DNA from: Cryptomeria japonica
Lineage: Eukaryota > Streptophyta > Pinopsida > Cupressales > Cupressaceae
Assembly (NCBI RefSeq): GCF_030272615.1
Contig: NC_081411.1
Span: forward strand, 186,263,949-186,327,948
Direction: 5' to 3'
DNA: 64,000 nucleotides
A model generated the notes under the pieces. It saw only the letters and a program-made list of their open reading frames with translations. It made no database searches and was not told the DNA's origin. The position numbers and the translations under genes were made by a program. Numbering within the stretch: the first letter of the stretch is position 1; the number at the start of each line of letters is the position of its first letter. Shown in pieces: positions 47,754 through 59,871 of the stretch.

Positions 47754-48216
47754 TGTTGAAATGTAGTGACTAATCAGAAAAGTATTGTACACTCAGCACA
47801 TATCCTCACCGGGGTTCGGGATCGGCTAGGCCCTAGGTAGGGGTTCGGGGGTGGCAGCCCCCGAGAAAAGTGGGGGTTCGGGGGTGGGAGCCCCTGAGAA
47901 AAAAAATTTGGGGTATTTTTGTTGATGAAAACTGACATTGTAATAAAACCCTAAAAAAGGCCGACTTTGATTGTTGCCCTAAAAATGCATGTTATAAGTG
48001 GCTGAGATGCTTAAGGCATTGTAAGGTTGATGTATTGTTTTTGCTGGATAATAAGAAAGATTGGATGACTATGTATGGTGGACGTAACCCATTCTAGGTG
48101 AACCACGTTAAATCTCTGTGTTATCTATGTCCTATTTTATTCCTTTATCTTTTGTATTTAAATCTGCATATAATTGTTAGTTCATATTTACTTCGGATCT
48201 ACTTGAAACCCTAACA
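47754..48216 (+). repeat. 5' LTR of the Tnt1-like Copia (463 bp)
   Basis: TGTTGAAATGTAG...ACCCTAACA. Positions 47835-47905 hold two copies of a G-rich unit (ggttcgggggtgg(c/g)agcccc(c/t)gag) able to form hairpins. Confidence 0.95.
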
Positions 48217-48218
48217 AT

Positions 48219-48229
48219 TGGTATCAGAG
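48219..48229 (+). promoter_or_regulatory. Primer binding site of the Tnt1-like Copia
   Basis: TGGTATCAGAG two bases after the LTR end; the initiator-Met tRNA type, with the final C replaced by T. Confidence 0.92.
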
Positions 48230-48267
48230 TGAGGTATTCTGTAAATTGGTAGGACTCTCATATTTGA

Positions 48268-51200
48268 GTGGGAGCAATGGAGGATTCCAAATTCAAGGTC
48301 GAAAAGTTTAACAACCAAAATTATCAGTTATCGAAAATGCAAATGGAGGATTACCTGTATCAAAAAGATTTGTGGTGGCCATTGGAAGGAAAGGTAAAGA
48401 AACCGACGACAATGTCAGATGAAGAGTGGGACATTTTAGATAGAAAGGCACTGGGATCCATTTGATTGTGTCTTGCGCCATCTATAGCATTCAATATAAC
48501 AGAAGCAAAAATGGTTGTAGATTTGATGGCAACATTGGCTAAGTTGTATGAGAAACCCTCAGCTTCAAATAAGGTATTTCTTATGAAGCATTTGTTTAAT
48601 TTGAAAATGAGTGAGGGAGGATCTGTAGCGGAACACTTAAATGAATTTAATACAATTACTAGTCAATTGTCTTCGGTAAAAATTACCTTTGCAGAAGAGG
48701 TTAGGGCTCTCTAGATTTTATGTTCTTTGTCAGAAAGTTGGAATAGCTTGGTTATGGCTATAAGTAAATCTGTCTCTAGTAAAAATACTTTGGTATTTGA
48801 TGATATTGTTGGTGTTATCCTAAGCGAGGAAATGTGAAGGAAAAGCACAGGTGAGACTCCAACATCATCGGGTAGTGTTTTGAATGTGGAGAATAGAGGA
48901 AGATCAAAGGAAAGAGGAAAAGGCCCTTGGAATGAGAAGTCACGAGGGAAGTCAAAGAAAGGACGCTCTCAATCTAGAGGAAAGAAAGATTGCTAGTACT
49001 GCGGAAAGCCTGGTCATCTAAAGAAAGACTGTTGGCCTCGAAAAAAGAAAGAAGGAGACAAAAATGAAAATGATAGTAAGGAAGCTAATATTGCAAGTAA
49101 TACTTTACAAGATGCATTAATCTTATGTTTGGATAATGTTAATGATTCCTGGGTAATAGATTCTGGGGCTTCATTTCATGCTACACCCCATAGAAAACAT
49201 TTTCTAGATTATGTTCAAGGTGATTTTGGACAAGTATATTTGGGTGATGATGAGCCTTGTCAAATTGTTGGAAAAGGAAAGATAAAGATCAAGTTGCAGA
49301 ATGGAAATGACTGGTTTCTGCAGGAGGTAAGACATGTTCCTAATTTAAGAAGAAATTTAATTTTTGCGGGGCAACTAGGTAGTGAAGATTGCATAGTTAC
49401 CCTCTCAAACAGTATGTGGAAGGTTGCTAAAGGATCATTAGTAATAGCTAAAGGTGCAAAGGTAGGCACATTATATCTGTGTACAGGTAACACTTACTCG
49501 ACCCTAGCTGCTACAGATAAAGTTACTGCAGGGACAACAACAATAAATGTTGCAAGAACAGATTTGATAATGTGGCACCATAGGCTTAGGCACATGAGTG
49601 AGAAAGGGATGAAAATCCTTCACTCCAAAAATCTATTGCCAGGACTAAAGAAGATTGATTTAGAGTTCTGTGAAAACTGTGTTTATGGTCAACAGAAAAG
49701 AGTCAGATTTCTCAAGGTTGGAAAAGAGAAGAAGAGTGAGAAGTTAGAGCTTGTACATTCAGATGTATGGGGACCAGCTTAGATATGATCTCTTGGTGGC
49801 TCTTGTTATTATGTTATTTTTATTGATGACTCAACCAGAAAAACATGGGTATATTTCCTAAAATAAAAATCAGATGTTTTTGAAACTTTTAAGAAATGGA
49901 AAGCTTTGGTTGAGAATGAGACAGGAAAAAAGTTGAAGTGTCTCAGATCGGATAATGGAGGTGAGTATTGTAGCAAAGCATTTGAAGATTACTGCTCCTT
50001 AAATGGGATTAGAAAGTAGAAGACAGGTCTAGGAACTCCACAGAAAAATGGTGTGTCAGAGAGAATGAATAGGACTATCATGGAATGCACGAGGAGCATG
50101 AGATTGCATGTTGGATTGCCCTTACATTTTTAGGCAGATGTTGTACATGTTGCTATCTATTTGATAAATAGAGGACCTTCAACCCCTTTGGATGGTGGTA
50201 TTCTAGAGGAGGCATGGACTGGTAAAAAGGTAAATTATTCTTTTCTAAAAACTTTTGGTTTCGAAGCTTTTGTCCATGTTGATAAAGAAAACAGAACCAA
50301 GCTTGATGCTAAATCTCAAAAATGTACCTTCATTGGATATGGGATAGATGAATATGGCTATCAGTTATGCCATTTTGAAAATAAGAAAATAACTAGAAGT
50401 AGAGATGTTATATTCAATGAGAAGGTTATGTATAAAGATCAGATGCAGGAAAAGAAGCATGAACAGGACAAACAAGAATATGTGGTGTTGGATGAGATTC
50501 TTGAAAATGAAATGCCACAGGTACCTGATGCTCAGCAACAACAGATTATCCCACAAACTCTTACAAGTGTTAGATATTCTATGAGGACAAGTAGACCCCC
50601 TGAAAGATTTTCTCCTTCTTTGTATTCTATTTTATTAACGGATTCTGGTGAACCAGAAGAATATGAAAAAGCAATGCAGGCGGATGCCAAACAATAGTGG
50701 GAGCTAGGCATGAAAGAGGAGATGGACTCCTTGATGCAAAAATAAGACTTGGGACTTAGTCCCTTTACCTATAGAAAAAAGAGCCTTGCCTAACAAATGG
50801 GTTTATCGGCTGAAGGAGGAGGAAGGAGGTCAGAAAAGATATAAGGCCAGACTTGTGGTAAAAGGTTTTGCACAGAAAAAGGGTATAGATTATGATGAAA
50901 TATTTTCTCTAGTTGTAAAAATGACTTCAATTAGAACTATACTTAGTCTTGTGGCTGCAGATGATTTACATCTTGAACAATTAGATGTCAAAATAGCTTT
51001 TCTCCATGGAGATTTGGAGGAGGAAATTTACATGTTGCAACCATAGGGATATGAGGTCAAAGGTAAGGAGAACTTGGTATGCAGGTTGAAGAAAAGTTTG
51101 TATGGCCTAAAGAAAGCACCTCGACAATGGTATTTAAAATTTGATAGTTTCATGGTTGAACATTGTTATCATAGATGTCATTCTGATCATTGTGTATCTT

Positions 51201-52205
51201 TTAAGAGATTGGATAATGGTAGTTATATTATCCTGTTGCTTTATGTTGATGACATGCTTGTTGCTGGTTCTAACATGGAACACATAAATGATCTTAAACA
51301 AAAATTAGCCAGGTCATTTGCTATGAAGGATTTGGGTGTAGCTAAGCAAATTCTTGGTATGAGGATTACACTAGACAGGGAAAATAGAACCTTGAATTTG
51401 TCCCAAAGTGAATATATAAAGAAGGTGTTGAAAAGATTTAACATGCAGAATGCAAAAGCAGTTAGTACACCTTTGGCTAGTCATTTCAAATTGACTAAGG
51501 AGATGTTCCCAAAGACACAGGAAGAGGTTAATAAAATATCTAACATCCTATATTCATCAGCTATTGGCAGTCTGATGTATGCAATGGTATGCACAAGGCC
51601 AAATATTGCACATGCAGTGGGAGTTGTGAGCAAGTTTATGAGTAATCCAGGTATGGAACATTGGAATGCTATGAAATGGATTCTTCGGTATTTGAAAGGA
51701 ACTACTATGAAGGCATTATGTTTCAAAGGATCTAATGCTACTCTGAGTGGATTTGTTGACTCTAATCTGGCAGGTGATATTGATTCATGGAGGAGTACTA
51801 CAGGGTATGTTTTTACTATAGGGGGGAACTGCAGTCAGTTGGGTTTCTAGGCTGTAAAAGGTTGTTGCACTTTCAACCACTGAAGCTGAGTATGTTGCTA
51901 CTACAAAAGCCAGCAAGGAGATGATTTGGTTACAATGTTTTCTGGTGGAATTGGGTCAAACATAGGAGGATCAACCATTGTATACTGATAGCCAGAGTGC
52001 CATTCATCTTGCGAAGAACTCTTCTTTTCATTCAAGGATAAAGCACATTCAGCTCGAGTAGCACTTCATCCGGACTATTTTGGAGGAGGGTCAGTTACGG
52101 CTTGAGAAGATTCACACAAGTGAGAATCCTGTCGATATGTTTATGAAGGCAGTTCCACAGGAGAAGCTGATTTCTTCATTAGTTTCTATTGGTCTTCTTG
52201 ATTGA
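48268..52205 (+). pseudogene. gag-pol: Copia gag-pol polyprotein, stops and two frameshifts
   Basis: About 1310 codons. Gag starts near 48277 (FKVEKFNNQNYQLSKMQM), with a zinc knuckle near 49000 (YCGKPGHLKKDC, first Cys pair broken by a TAG). Protease: DSWVIDSGASFHATP (49141). Integrase: WHHRLRHMSEKG, CENCVYGQQKRV, LELVHSDVWGPA and later DNGGEY. RT: RYKARLVVKGFAQKKGIDY (50840), LDVKIAFLHGDL, LLLYVDDMLVAG (51235). RNase H: GFVDSNLAGDIDSWRSTTGY (51745), then a conserved tail to TGA 52203-52205. Frame changes lie near 50745 (one base lost in an A-run) and near 51825 (in a G-run). Stops: TGA or TAG at about 48465, 48713, 48836, 48993, 49782, 50697 and 51044. Confidence 0.95.
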
Positions 52206-52290
52206 TAATTGTGGAATCTATACTAGTCGAGTCCTAGTGTTTTATCCTGCAGATGCTATATTTATAGTGGTGTCATGTAGTTTCAGTCTC

Positions 52291-52302
52291 CAAGTGGGAG
52301 AT
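52291..52302 (+). promoter_or_regulatory. Polypurine tract of the Tnt1-like Copia
   Basis: CAAGTGGGAGAT immediately before the 3' LTR start TGTTGAAATG. Confidence 0.85.
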
Positions 52303-52766
52303 TGTTGAAATGTGGTGACTGATTAGAAAAATATTGTACACTTAGCATGTATCCTCACCGAGGTCCGGGGCTGGGCTGGGCCCCGGGCAAGGGTTCGGGG
52401 GTGGCAGCCCCCGAGAAAAGCGAGGTTTCGGTGGCGGGAGCCATCGAGAAAACATTTTTTGGGGTATTTTTGTTGATGAAAACCGACATTGTAATAAAAC
52501 CCTAAAAAGGCCAACTTTGATTGTTGCCCTAAAAATGCATGTTATAAGTGGTTGGGATGCTTAAGGCATTTTAAGGTTGATGTACTATTTTTGCTGGATA
52601 ATAAGAAAGATTGGATGACTGTGTATAGTGGATGTAACCCATTCTGGGTGAACCACGTTAAATCTTTGTGTTATCTATATCCTATTTTATTCCTTTATCT
52701 TTTGTATTTAAATCTGCATATAATTATTAGTTCATATTTTCTTTGGATCTACTTGAAACCCTAACA
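52303..52766 (+). repeat. 3' LTR of the Tnt1-like Copia (464 bp)
   Basis: Matches 47754-48216 with scattered transitions. The G-rich hairpin units recur at 52375-52450. Confidence 0.95.
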
Positions 52767-52771
52767 GGACC

Positions 52772-53406
52772 CTGGAGAAATGGCCTTCAACCGTGATGTA
52801 TTCCATAATAACATTCAGGACCCAGCCCCACAACTTCTTGATGTTAGCAACTTCATAGTAGCCCCCAGTGAATTTATCGATTTTAACCCTCACTTTCTCT
52901 TTCTGCGGGAACGGATTGACCGCGTTGTTGGAGACTTTAAGGTCTCAAAAGAAATTAAACCCAATGTGGGGCATTCTGGTCACAGTGGGTATGAGCCTAG
53001 TGTCTAGCTTGAACTTAACTCCATAAATTTTAAAAGAGCCATTAGATCAGTTTTTAGAAATCTTAGAAACAGCTAGGTTAACCCTACCTTTGTCATAGTC
53101 CACGAGCTTCTCCATGAAACTGGTGAGGGAGCCCTTCTCTAATTTCACCCAGACTTTTGGTATCACTTTCCAAGTCGACGTATTGCCTTGTTCTTCCTGC
53201 CTTAGGTCTCCTCCCATCTTCGTGAATGGGCTATCTACTCTGTTTCTCTACAAATTAAAACCTTCTTTCCCAATGTTGCTCAAGTTTTTGAACTGAGTAA
53301 CCCACAAAGCATGCGTCAGATTATTAGAGATTGTAGAAGATCTGCCGCAATGTGAAGTAATGGTGATCTTTTTAGCAAGGCATAAATGATACTTTTTACT
53401 TGTCAT
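52772..53406 (-). pseudogene. LINE downstream ORF, N-terminal part
   Basis: ATG at 53406 (minus), about 211 codons down to the Copia insertion, with three in-frame stops (TAG near 53248, TGA near 53048, TGA near 52943). It starts 11 nt inside the end of the RNase H frame: ATGACAAGTAA contains the start of this ORF and the stop of the previous one. Seen: basic N-terminus (MTSKKYHLCLAKK), GGDLRQEEQGNTSTWKVIPK, LVDYDKGRVNLAVSKI, VRVKIDKFTGGYYEVANIKK. No family is recognised. It continues at 47753. A downstream ORF after RNase H is not the usual ORF1-ORF2 order of plant L1-type LINEs. Confidence 0.7.
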
Positions 53407-56017
53407 GATTAAATTGTCCTTCTCTCCCCATATAACAGTCCTTTCTAAGGAACTCTTTAATGTTTAAATTGAGATCCACCTTGTGCCAAATCATTTGGGA
53501 GTCAGAGTTAACCCCAGTATTCGCTAAAAAATCCACAACACTATTTTGTTTTCTGAAAGCATGTTGAATAATAATTTCTTTGAAACTTGCAATGATCTCC
53601 CTAGCTTTCATGACGATATTTTCAATAGACCAAGAAGGCTTTGATTCCCCTTTTAAACACTTAATGATATTAAGTGAATCTCCTTCAAGCCATAATTTAT
53701 CATAATTAAGATTTTTTAGCTATAATTAAGGTTTTCAGGGCGGCAGAGGCTTCAGCAAAATGGCTAGTTTGATTCCCCAAAGGTCCAGCCACCGCCTTAA
53801 GACAACTTCCAACAAAATTCCTAACAATGCCCCCATATCCAGCTTTACCCGGATTCCCTTTAGAAACCCCATCAAAGTTATCCTTAATCCATCCCTGAGG
53901 AGGAAAGCACCAGACCAGACCTTCTCTTTCAGTCTCCTTGCAAGAAGTGGTAGAAAGGTTCCATCTGTCTTTAAAATCATCTTTAGCAAAAGGTCTTTGA
54001 TTAGTGAAAAAAAGGCATTCAAAAATACTCCTAAAGATTTTATCTACAACCACTTCAGGAGTAGCCCTTTTATCCCTAAAAATCCTATTGTTGCACTCTT
54101 TCCAAATATTCTAGATAACAATCGGCAAAGTAAGTCTCCAATTTTCCACAATTTTAGGATTAGAATTAGGGCAATATCATTGCTACCAAGAGTCCCCAAG
54201 GCAGTTCCGTAAAACCCAACTCAGGTTCCACCTGGTTAGGATGATTTTCTAGATATCCTGGCTAAAAGTGCATTGATTGAGAATGTGGCAAGTCATCTCT
54301 TCTTCCCTACAACAAAGAGAACACCTATTAAGAAAAATAATACCTCTTTTATGAAGATTGTCCAAGGTTAATACCTTATTTTGGATGAAAATCTAGAAGA
54401 AGATATTGACCTTTGGAACTAACTTCTTGTTCCAAACTTTAGCCCAAATGGTAATTTCTTCCATTGGGTCATTGTGAATAGCCACAGCATAGGAGACAGA
54501 AAAAGTCCCATCCTGGGTTTCCCTCCATATCAATTTGTCATCTTTGTTGTCTCTAGGGATATTAGCAGAGAGAACAATCTGAAGGAACTTGAGCCCCGGA
54601 CACTGCTGGCTAAAATTAATCTAGTTCCCATTTATCCAGTAATCTTTGACCTTTTCCCCATACCTTCTTTTGAACTGGTCTTTCCAATCTTTAAGGAGTG
54701 GAATTTCCTCCTGAGGTTTATCCAGGATCCATCTATCTTCCCAAAATCTTATTCTCCTCCCATCCCCAAGGTTCCAAGTTCTACTAGCAGCAGCCCAGCT
54801 TTTAGTAGATTGCACAACATTCCATATAGCGGATCCTTCAACAATGAAAGAGTTATCAAATAATTCTTCCTCAAAAGGTTGCATATAGAGATATTTGTTT
54901 TTCCAGATAGAGTTCCATTATCTTTCCTCCCCTTTGAATCTTCAAATTTGTTGGGCTAATATAGATTTGTTCATAGAACCTATATTCCTTAAACTCAACC
55001 CACCAGAGGCCTTAGGTGAACAAATTTTATTTCAAGCAATAAGGGGAATTCTATTTTTGACTTCCACTCCCAACCAAAGGAATTTTTTTTGGATTCTTTC
55101 AATGGCCTCCACAAACTTTGTGGGGATTTTGAACAGGCTGAGAGCATACACATGAAGGTTTTGGAGAGTGGCTTTGAGCAAAGTGATTTTGTCCGCTTGA
55201 CTAAGGACAGCCCCTTTCCAGCCAGCAAGTTTCAGGTTAAGTTTGTCTATCAGCATGTTCCAGAAGAAGTCCTTAGGCTTAAGACATAGGGGAAACCCCA
55301 GATAAGTAGAGGGAAACTCAGAGATATTGCAGCCAAGAATCCTTCCAATCCTTAGTTGCCTTTGGACTGGTGTATTGATGAAAAATAGAGAACTTTTATC
55401 CCAATTGATTTTTTGGCCAGAGGCAGATTCATAAGTATTCAGAATATTCTTCATATTATTAGCTTCCATGATGGTGGCTTCCCCCATAGTAATAGAGTCA
55501 TCGACAAATTATTCATGAGAACAAACAACATTGGAAGAGGAAGGTTTCAGACCCTTAAGGTTGTCATCTTCCACATTTTTGAGAATGAATCTACCCAGGC
55601 ATTCAGCAAGAATGGTGAATGGGATAGGGGATATGGGGTCCCCCTATCTGAGACCTCTAGAGCTTTTGAAGAAACAGGATGGGGAACCATTGACAATAAC
55701 AGCAGAGGAGGAAGTTTCCATAAGTTGAGAGTAGAGCTAAATAACTTTATAACCAAAACCAAATGCTTTCATGATCCTAAGGAGAAATTGTCAGTTCACT
55801 CTATCAAAAGCTTTAGCCATGTCTAACTTTAGGAAGAATCCCTAGTTATTCGCCACTTTCAGGGAGTGGATATTTTCATGAACAGAGATAATGGAATCCA
55901 AAATCTGTCTTCTGGGGACAAAGCCATTCTACTGGATAGAGATAATCCTAGGAAGAATTTCCAATGACCTGGAAGTCAGAACCTTGGATAAAATCTTGTA
56001 AATGGAAGTGGTAACAA
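53396..56017 (-). pseudogene. LINE ORF2: reverse transcriptase and RNase H, 5'-truncated
   Basis: Starts inside RT at the truncation point. RT motifs in order on the minus strand: NGFVPRRQILDSI, FFLKLDMAKAFDRVN, SRGLR-GDPISP (a stop replaces one residue), the catalytic FVDDSI (near 55500), GQKINWDKS and STYLGFPL. A zf-RVT-like part follows (WNVVQSTKSWAAASRTWNLG; FWEDRWIL, 54621-54884). RNase H comes last (KDNFDGVSKGNPGKAGYGGI near 53880; WLEGDSLNIIK; ending FNHDK). A frame change lies near 53710 in a T-run, and several TAG/TAA stops are present. The endonuclease domain and ORF1 are absent because of truncation. The stop TAA (53396-53398) overlaps the next ORF. Confidence 0.9.
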
Positions 56018-59000
56018 CAAAACTTGAATGTTACCGGGTAATATATGAAAGCTTGAAGATGGAGGAAGATGAAATAATTTTTGCATTCATGGAAAGGGTA
56101 AATAAAATTTTATTAGGAATTCAGTGTTGTTGTGGATCTCTGAGCAAGGAAGACATTGTTCCAAAAGTATTAAGGGTTTTTCCACTTGCATATAAGATGA
56201 AGTTAACTGCAATTAATGAGCTAAGAACCATGCCTAATTCTTTTGTCAATAGAGATACTCTTGTTGGGAAGATTTTTGGTTTTGAGCTTGAATAATTTGG
56301 TCCTCCAGGAGCTACAAAGACTGATACTGCATTTAAGGCATCTACATCATCAACCGGCAAAAAAGATTGGAAATTTGTGTATGCAAAAGAATTGGAAGAG
56401 ATGAGGAAAGAAGATGAAGAGCTTGAGAAAAATGAATCCCTATTTTTGAGAAGAATACCTAAAGGTATAGCAAGAAGTAAGTATGAAGGAAAATCTCCTT
56501 TCAAATGTTTCGCATGTAATAAGATAGGTCATTTTGCATCTAGATGTTCTGAAAGGAATTCAAAATCGGAAGAAAAAGCAATAAGATCATTTAAGCCTAA
56601 CCTTGAATATCAAATCAAGCATAAGTACAAGGGAAACAAAGACAAATCATGCTACTATATTGATGAGGAAGGAGTAATCGATGACTCAAAGGAAGAACCA
56701 GCAGGAGATTCAGCTAGTGGATCTGATAATGGAAGAGAATGGGTATTTTATGCTATAAAGGAAGATGATCCAGAAATAGTTTTCAAAAATGAGGAAAAGG
56801 ACCTTGCAGTAAAAGTTGAAGACAAAGATGAATGGGTAATAGACAGTGCATGTTCTCATCATATGACATGAGATAAAAGAAAGTTTCTAACCCTGCAATA
56901 ATTTGATGGTGGTCAAGTCAGATTTGGTAATGACAAAGCATGCATGATCAAAGGAAGAGGAATTGTTTCATTGGATGGTAAGCATAACACTAAAAATGTC
57001 TATTATGTTGAAGTTCTGAAGCATAATCTTTTGAGCATAGGACAATTGGTAGACAGAGGTTTTCAATTAAAATTCAAGTATGGAAAGTGAAAAATCATTA
57101 ACAAATCAATATTAAAGATTGCAACTAGTACACAGACAAAAGGTAACATCTTTCATTTGAACTCCAGTGTACAAACATGTTTGATTGCACATATTTATGA
57201 AAACTGTCTATGGCATAAGAGGTTGTGTCATGTAAATGTTTATTGCATTGTAAAGATCAGATCAACTAAGGCAATTAGAGACTTACCTAAGATTATGAAG
57301 CCTCATAATCCGGTGTGTAAAGAATGTCAAATGGGTAAGCAAATCAAAACTTCTTTTAAGAGAATACCTGATAAATATAATGATATTCTTGATTTGATTC
57401 ATACTTACCTATGTGGTCCTAATAGAACAAGAAGCTTTCAAGGAGATAGATATTTCATGTTAATCATTGATGACTATTCTAGAATGATGTGGGTTACTTT
57501 TCTAAGGGAAAAAATTGAAGCCTTTTAGAGTTTCAAGATCTTTAAAGCTATGGTTGAAACAGAGTCAGGAATGAAAATCAATTGACTGAGATTAGATCAA
57601 GGTGGTAAATTCACATCTGGTGAATTCAACAGCTATTGCGAGAAAAATCATGTTAGGAGACAGTTATCTGTACCATGCATACCTCAGTAGAATGGTATTG
57701 TGGAAAGAAAGAACATAACCATTTTGGATGCAGCCAAAACCATGATGATGGAAGCTAAATTACCTCATATCTACTAGAGAGAAGCAGTAAGTATAGCATT
57801 TTATACATTCAATAGAGTTCATATCAAAGGAGATACTAGTAAGACACCTTATGAATTAAGGTTTGGTCATTCCCCTACTCTTAAGTATTTCAGAATCTTT
57901 GGAAGTAAATGTTATATCAGAAGAGATGATTCCATTGAAAAGTTTGACACTAGATATGATGAAGGAATATTTCTTGGTTATTCAACTAAAAGCAAAGCAT
58001 ATAGATGTTATAACAAAAGATTGCACAAAATTGTGGAGAGCACTAATGTGAAGGTGGATTAGAAGCACAAAGACCAAGCTAAATCTTATGACATAGAACC
58101 GTCAGTGGAAATGATCATAATTGATCTGGTAATGCCTATATTAGAACATAATACTAAACTAGTTACCCCAACATCATTAGAAAATTCAACTATAACTGAA
58201 GAGCAGCATAGAGAACCTAAAAAATCAGAGAACACCAAAGTATGTAAGGTTAAATCATTCTGAAAATCAAATCATTAGAGATAAAAACAAGGGAGTTATG
58301 ACAAGAAGAAGATTGGAAAATGAAGAGGTGTGTCTCATTTCTCAAATTGAACCAGCATTAGTAATTGAAGCTTGTAAAAATGAATGTTGGATGAAAGTTG
58401 TGGAAGATGAATTAGATCAAATAGAAAAGAACAATACTTGGACTTTGGTTCCCCAACCTAAAAAAAAGAATGTCATTGGAACTAAATGGGTAATTAGAAA
58501 CAAACTGAATGAGGATGGACAAGTTGTAAGAAACAAGGCTAGATTGGTCTACAAAGGATACTCTCAGAAGGAATGAATTCATTATGGTGAAACTTTTGCA
58601 CAGGTAGCTAGAATTGAAGTTGTTAGACTATTTCTTGCTTATGCACCCTATAAGAACTGCGAGGTCTATCAAATGGATGTTAAGTGTGCATTTTTTAATG
58701 GAGAACTTTAAGAGGAAGTCTTCATTGAGTAACTTGATGGATTTTTATTGACAAATGATAGAAACATGGTTTGCAGATTAAGGAAAGCTCTATATGGATT
58801 AAAACAAGCTCCTAGAGCTTGGTATGCAAGGTTGGATAAGTATCTTTTGAAGTTTGGTTTTACAAAAGGTAATGTTGATAGTAACCTATATTATAAGATT
58901 ACTAATGATGATATTCTAATTATTGAAGTATTTTTTGATGATATCATTTTTGAAGGTGAACAAAAATTGTGCATGGAATTCTCTGATAATATGAAAAATG

Positions 59001-59871
59001 AATTTGAAGTGTCTATGATTGGAGAAATAAGATTTTTTTTAGGCTTGCAGATTACTCAGATTGACAAAGGCATCTTTATCTATCAAATTAAGTATCTAAG
59101 AGAATTATTGAAGAAGTTTGGTATGGAAAATTCCAAACCAGTTAGTACTCCTATGGTTACAAGTGAAAATTTGTTAATTAAAGTTGTATCCCCTCTAGTA
59201 AATCCTACAAGATATAAATCCATGATTGGTGGTTTTCTATATTTAACTCAGACTAGACCGGATATAATGAATGCAATCAGTATTGTATCAAGATATCAAA
59301 GTAATCCAAGAAATAATCATGAAAGTTTTGTAAAAAGGATATTTTGGTATTTGCAAGGAACAATTGAATATGGTTTATGATACTCTAAAGATGATGACTT
59401 TACTTTATGTGCATATACAGATGCAGATTGGGCAGGTGATGTTGATGACCAGAAGAGCACATCTATTGGAGCATTCTTTCTTGGAAAGAAGTTGGTTTCA
59501 TGGATCAACAAGAAGTAGTCATGCATTTATTTATCTACTGTTGAAGCTAAATATGTTGCAGCAGCAAATAATTGCATTCAAGTTCTATGGATGATGCAGA
59601 TGTTGAAGGATATAAAAGTAAGTTGTAATGATCTGGTTTTTATTCATTGTGATAACTCTGTAGCTATTGACATATCAAAGAATTTGGTATTTCACTCCAA
59701 GACTAAAGACATATCAATCAAGTATAATTTTTGAAGGAAAAGGTTAAAGCAAAAGAATTCATATTGGTTTATGTGAATACTAAAGAATAGATAGCAAACA
59801 TCTTCACTAAACTTTTTCTCGGGAATCATTTGAGCATTTGAGAGATGGATTGGGGGTTTCTACCCCTCTAA
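56018..59871 (+). pseudogene. gag-pol: Copia gag C-terminus and pol of the split element
   Basis: Continues gag from 46479. Gag: NKILLGIQCC, KLTAINELRTMPN, zinc knuckle CFACNKIGHFASRC (56503). Protease-like: EWVIDSACSHHMT (DSA instead of DSG). Integrase: LWHKRLCHVN, CKECQMGKQ, DLIHTYLCGP, IDDYSRMMW, then FGSKCYIRR. RT: TKWVIRNKLNEDGQV, KARLVYKGYSQKE, YQMDVKCAFFNGEL, LYGLKQAPRAWY, and FFDDIIF where YVDD is usual (58933). RNase H: YTDADWAGDVDDQKST (59414), STVEAKYVAAAN. One frame change lies between integrase and RT (about 58190-58230) and another near 59730. About fifteen stops, many TAG. The end TAA 59869-59871 is inferred from the family's C-terminus. Confidence 0.93.

Larger units (their letters stand above)
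47754..52766 (+). mobile_element. Tnt1-like Copia element inserted in the LINE
   Basis: 5013 bp with LTRs of 463 and 464 bp, primer site, gag-protease-integrase-RT-RNase H in Copia order, and a purine tract. Flanks ggact (47749-47753) and ggacc (52767-52771) are a target duplication with one transition. It is the innermost of three nested insertions. The gag and pol motifs match the Tnt1/Tork kind. Confidence 0.95.
46480..56017 (-). mobile_element. 5'-truncated LINE (non-LTR retrotransposon), split by a Copia
   Basis: Minus strand. Flanked by the 12-bp target duplication caaaacttgaat (46468-46479 and 56018-56029). The 5' end lies inside the RT domain, as is usual for truncated LINE copies. 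The 3' end (46480) is a short A-rich tail (ccttaataaaaaat). It encodes RT, a zf-RVT-like linker and RNase H, then another long ORF that overlaps the RNase H stop. The Copia at 47754-52766 is inserted in that last ORF. LINE sequence proper is about 4.5 kb. Confidence 0.93.

Noticed and set aside
52780-53007. Plus-strand ORF between the Copia 3' LTR and the LINE
   Set aside because: It is antisense to the LINE downstream ORF, whose frame continues across the Copia insertion.
53760-54863. Plus-strand ORFs of 129-150 codons
   Set aside because: Antisense of the LINE RNase H and zf-RVT-like regions, which have clear motifs.
57863-58051. Plus-strand ORF inside the Copia integrase region
   Set aside because: Shadow frame; the adjacent frame carries the integrase C-terminal motif FGSKCYIRR.
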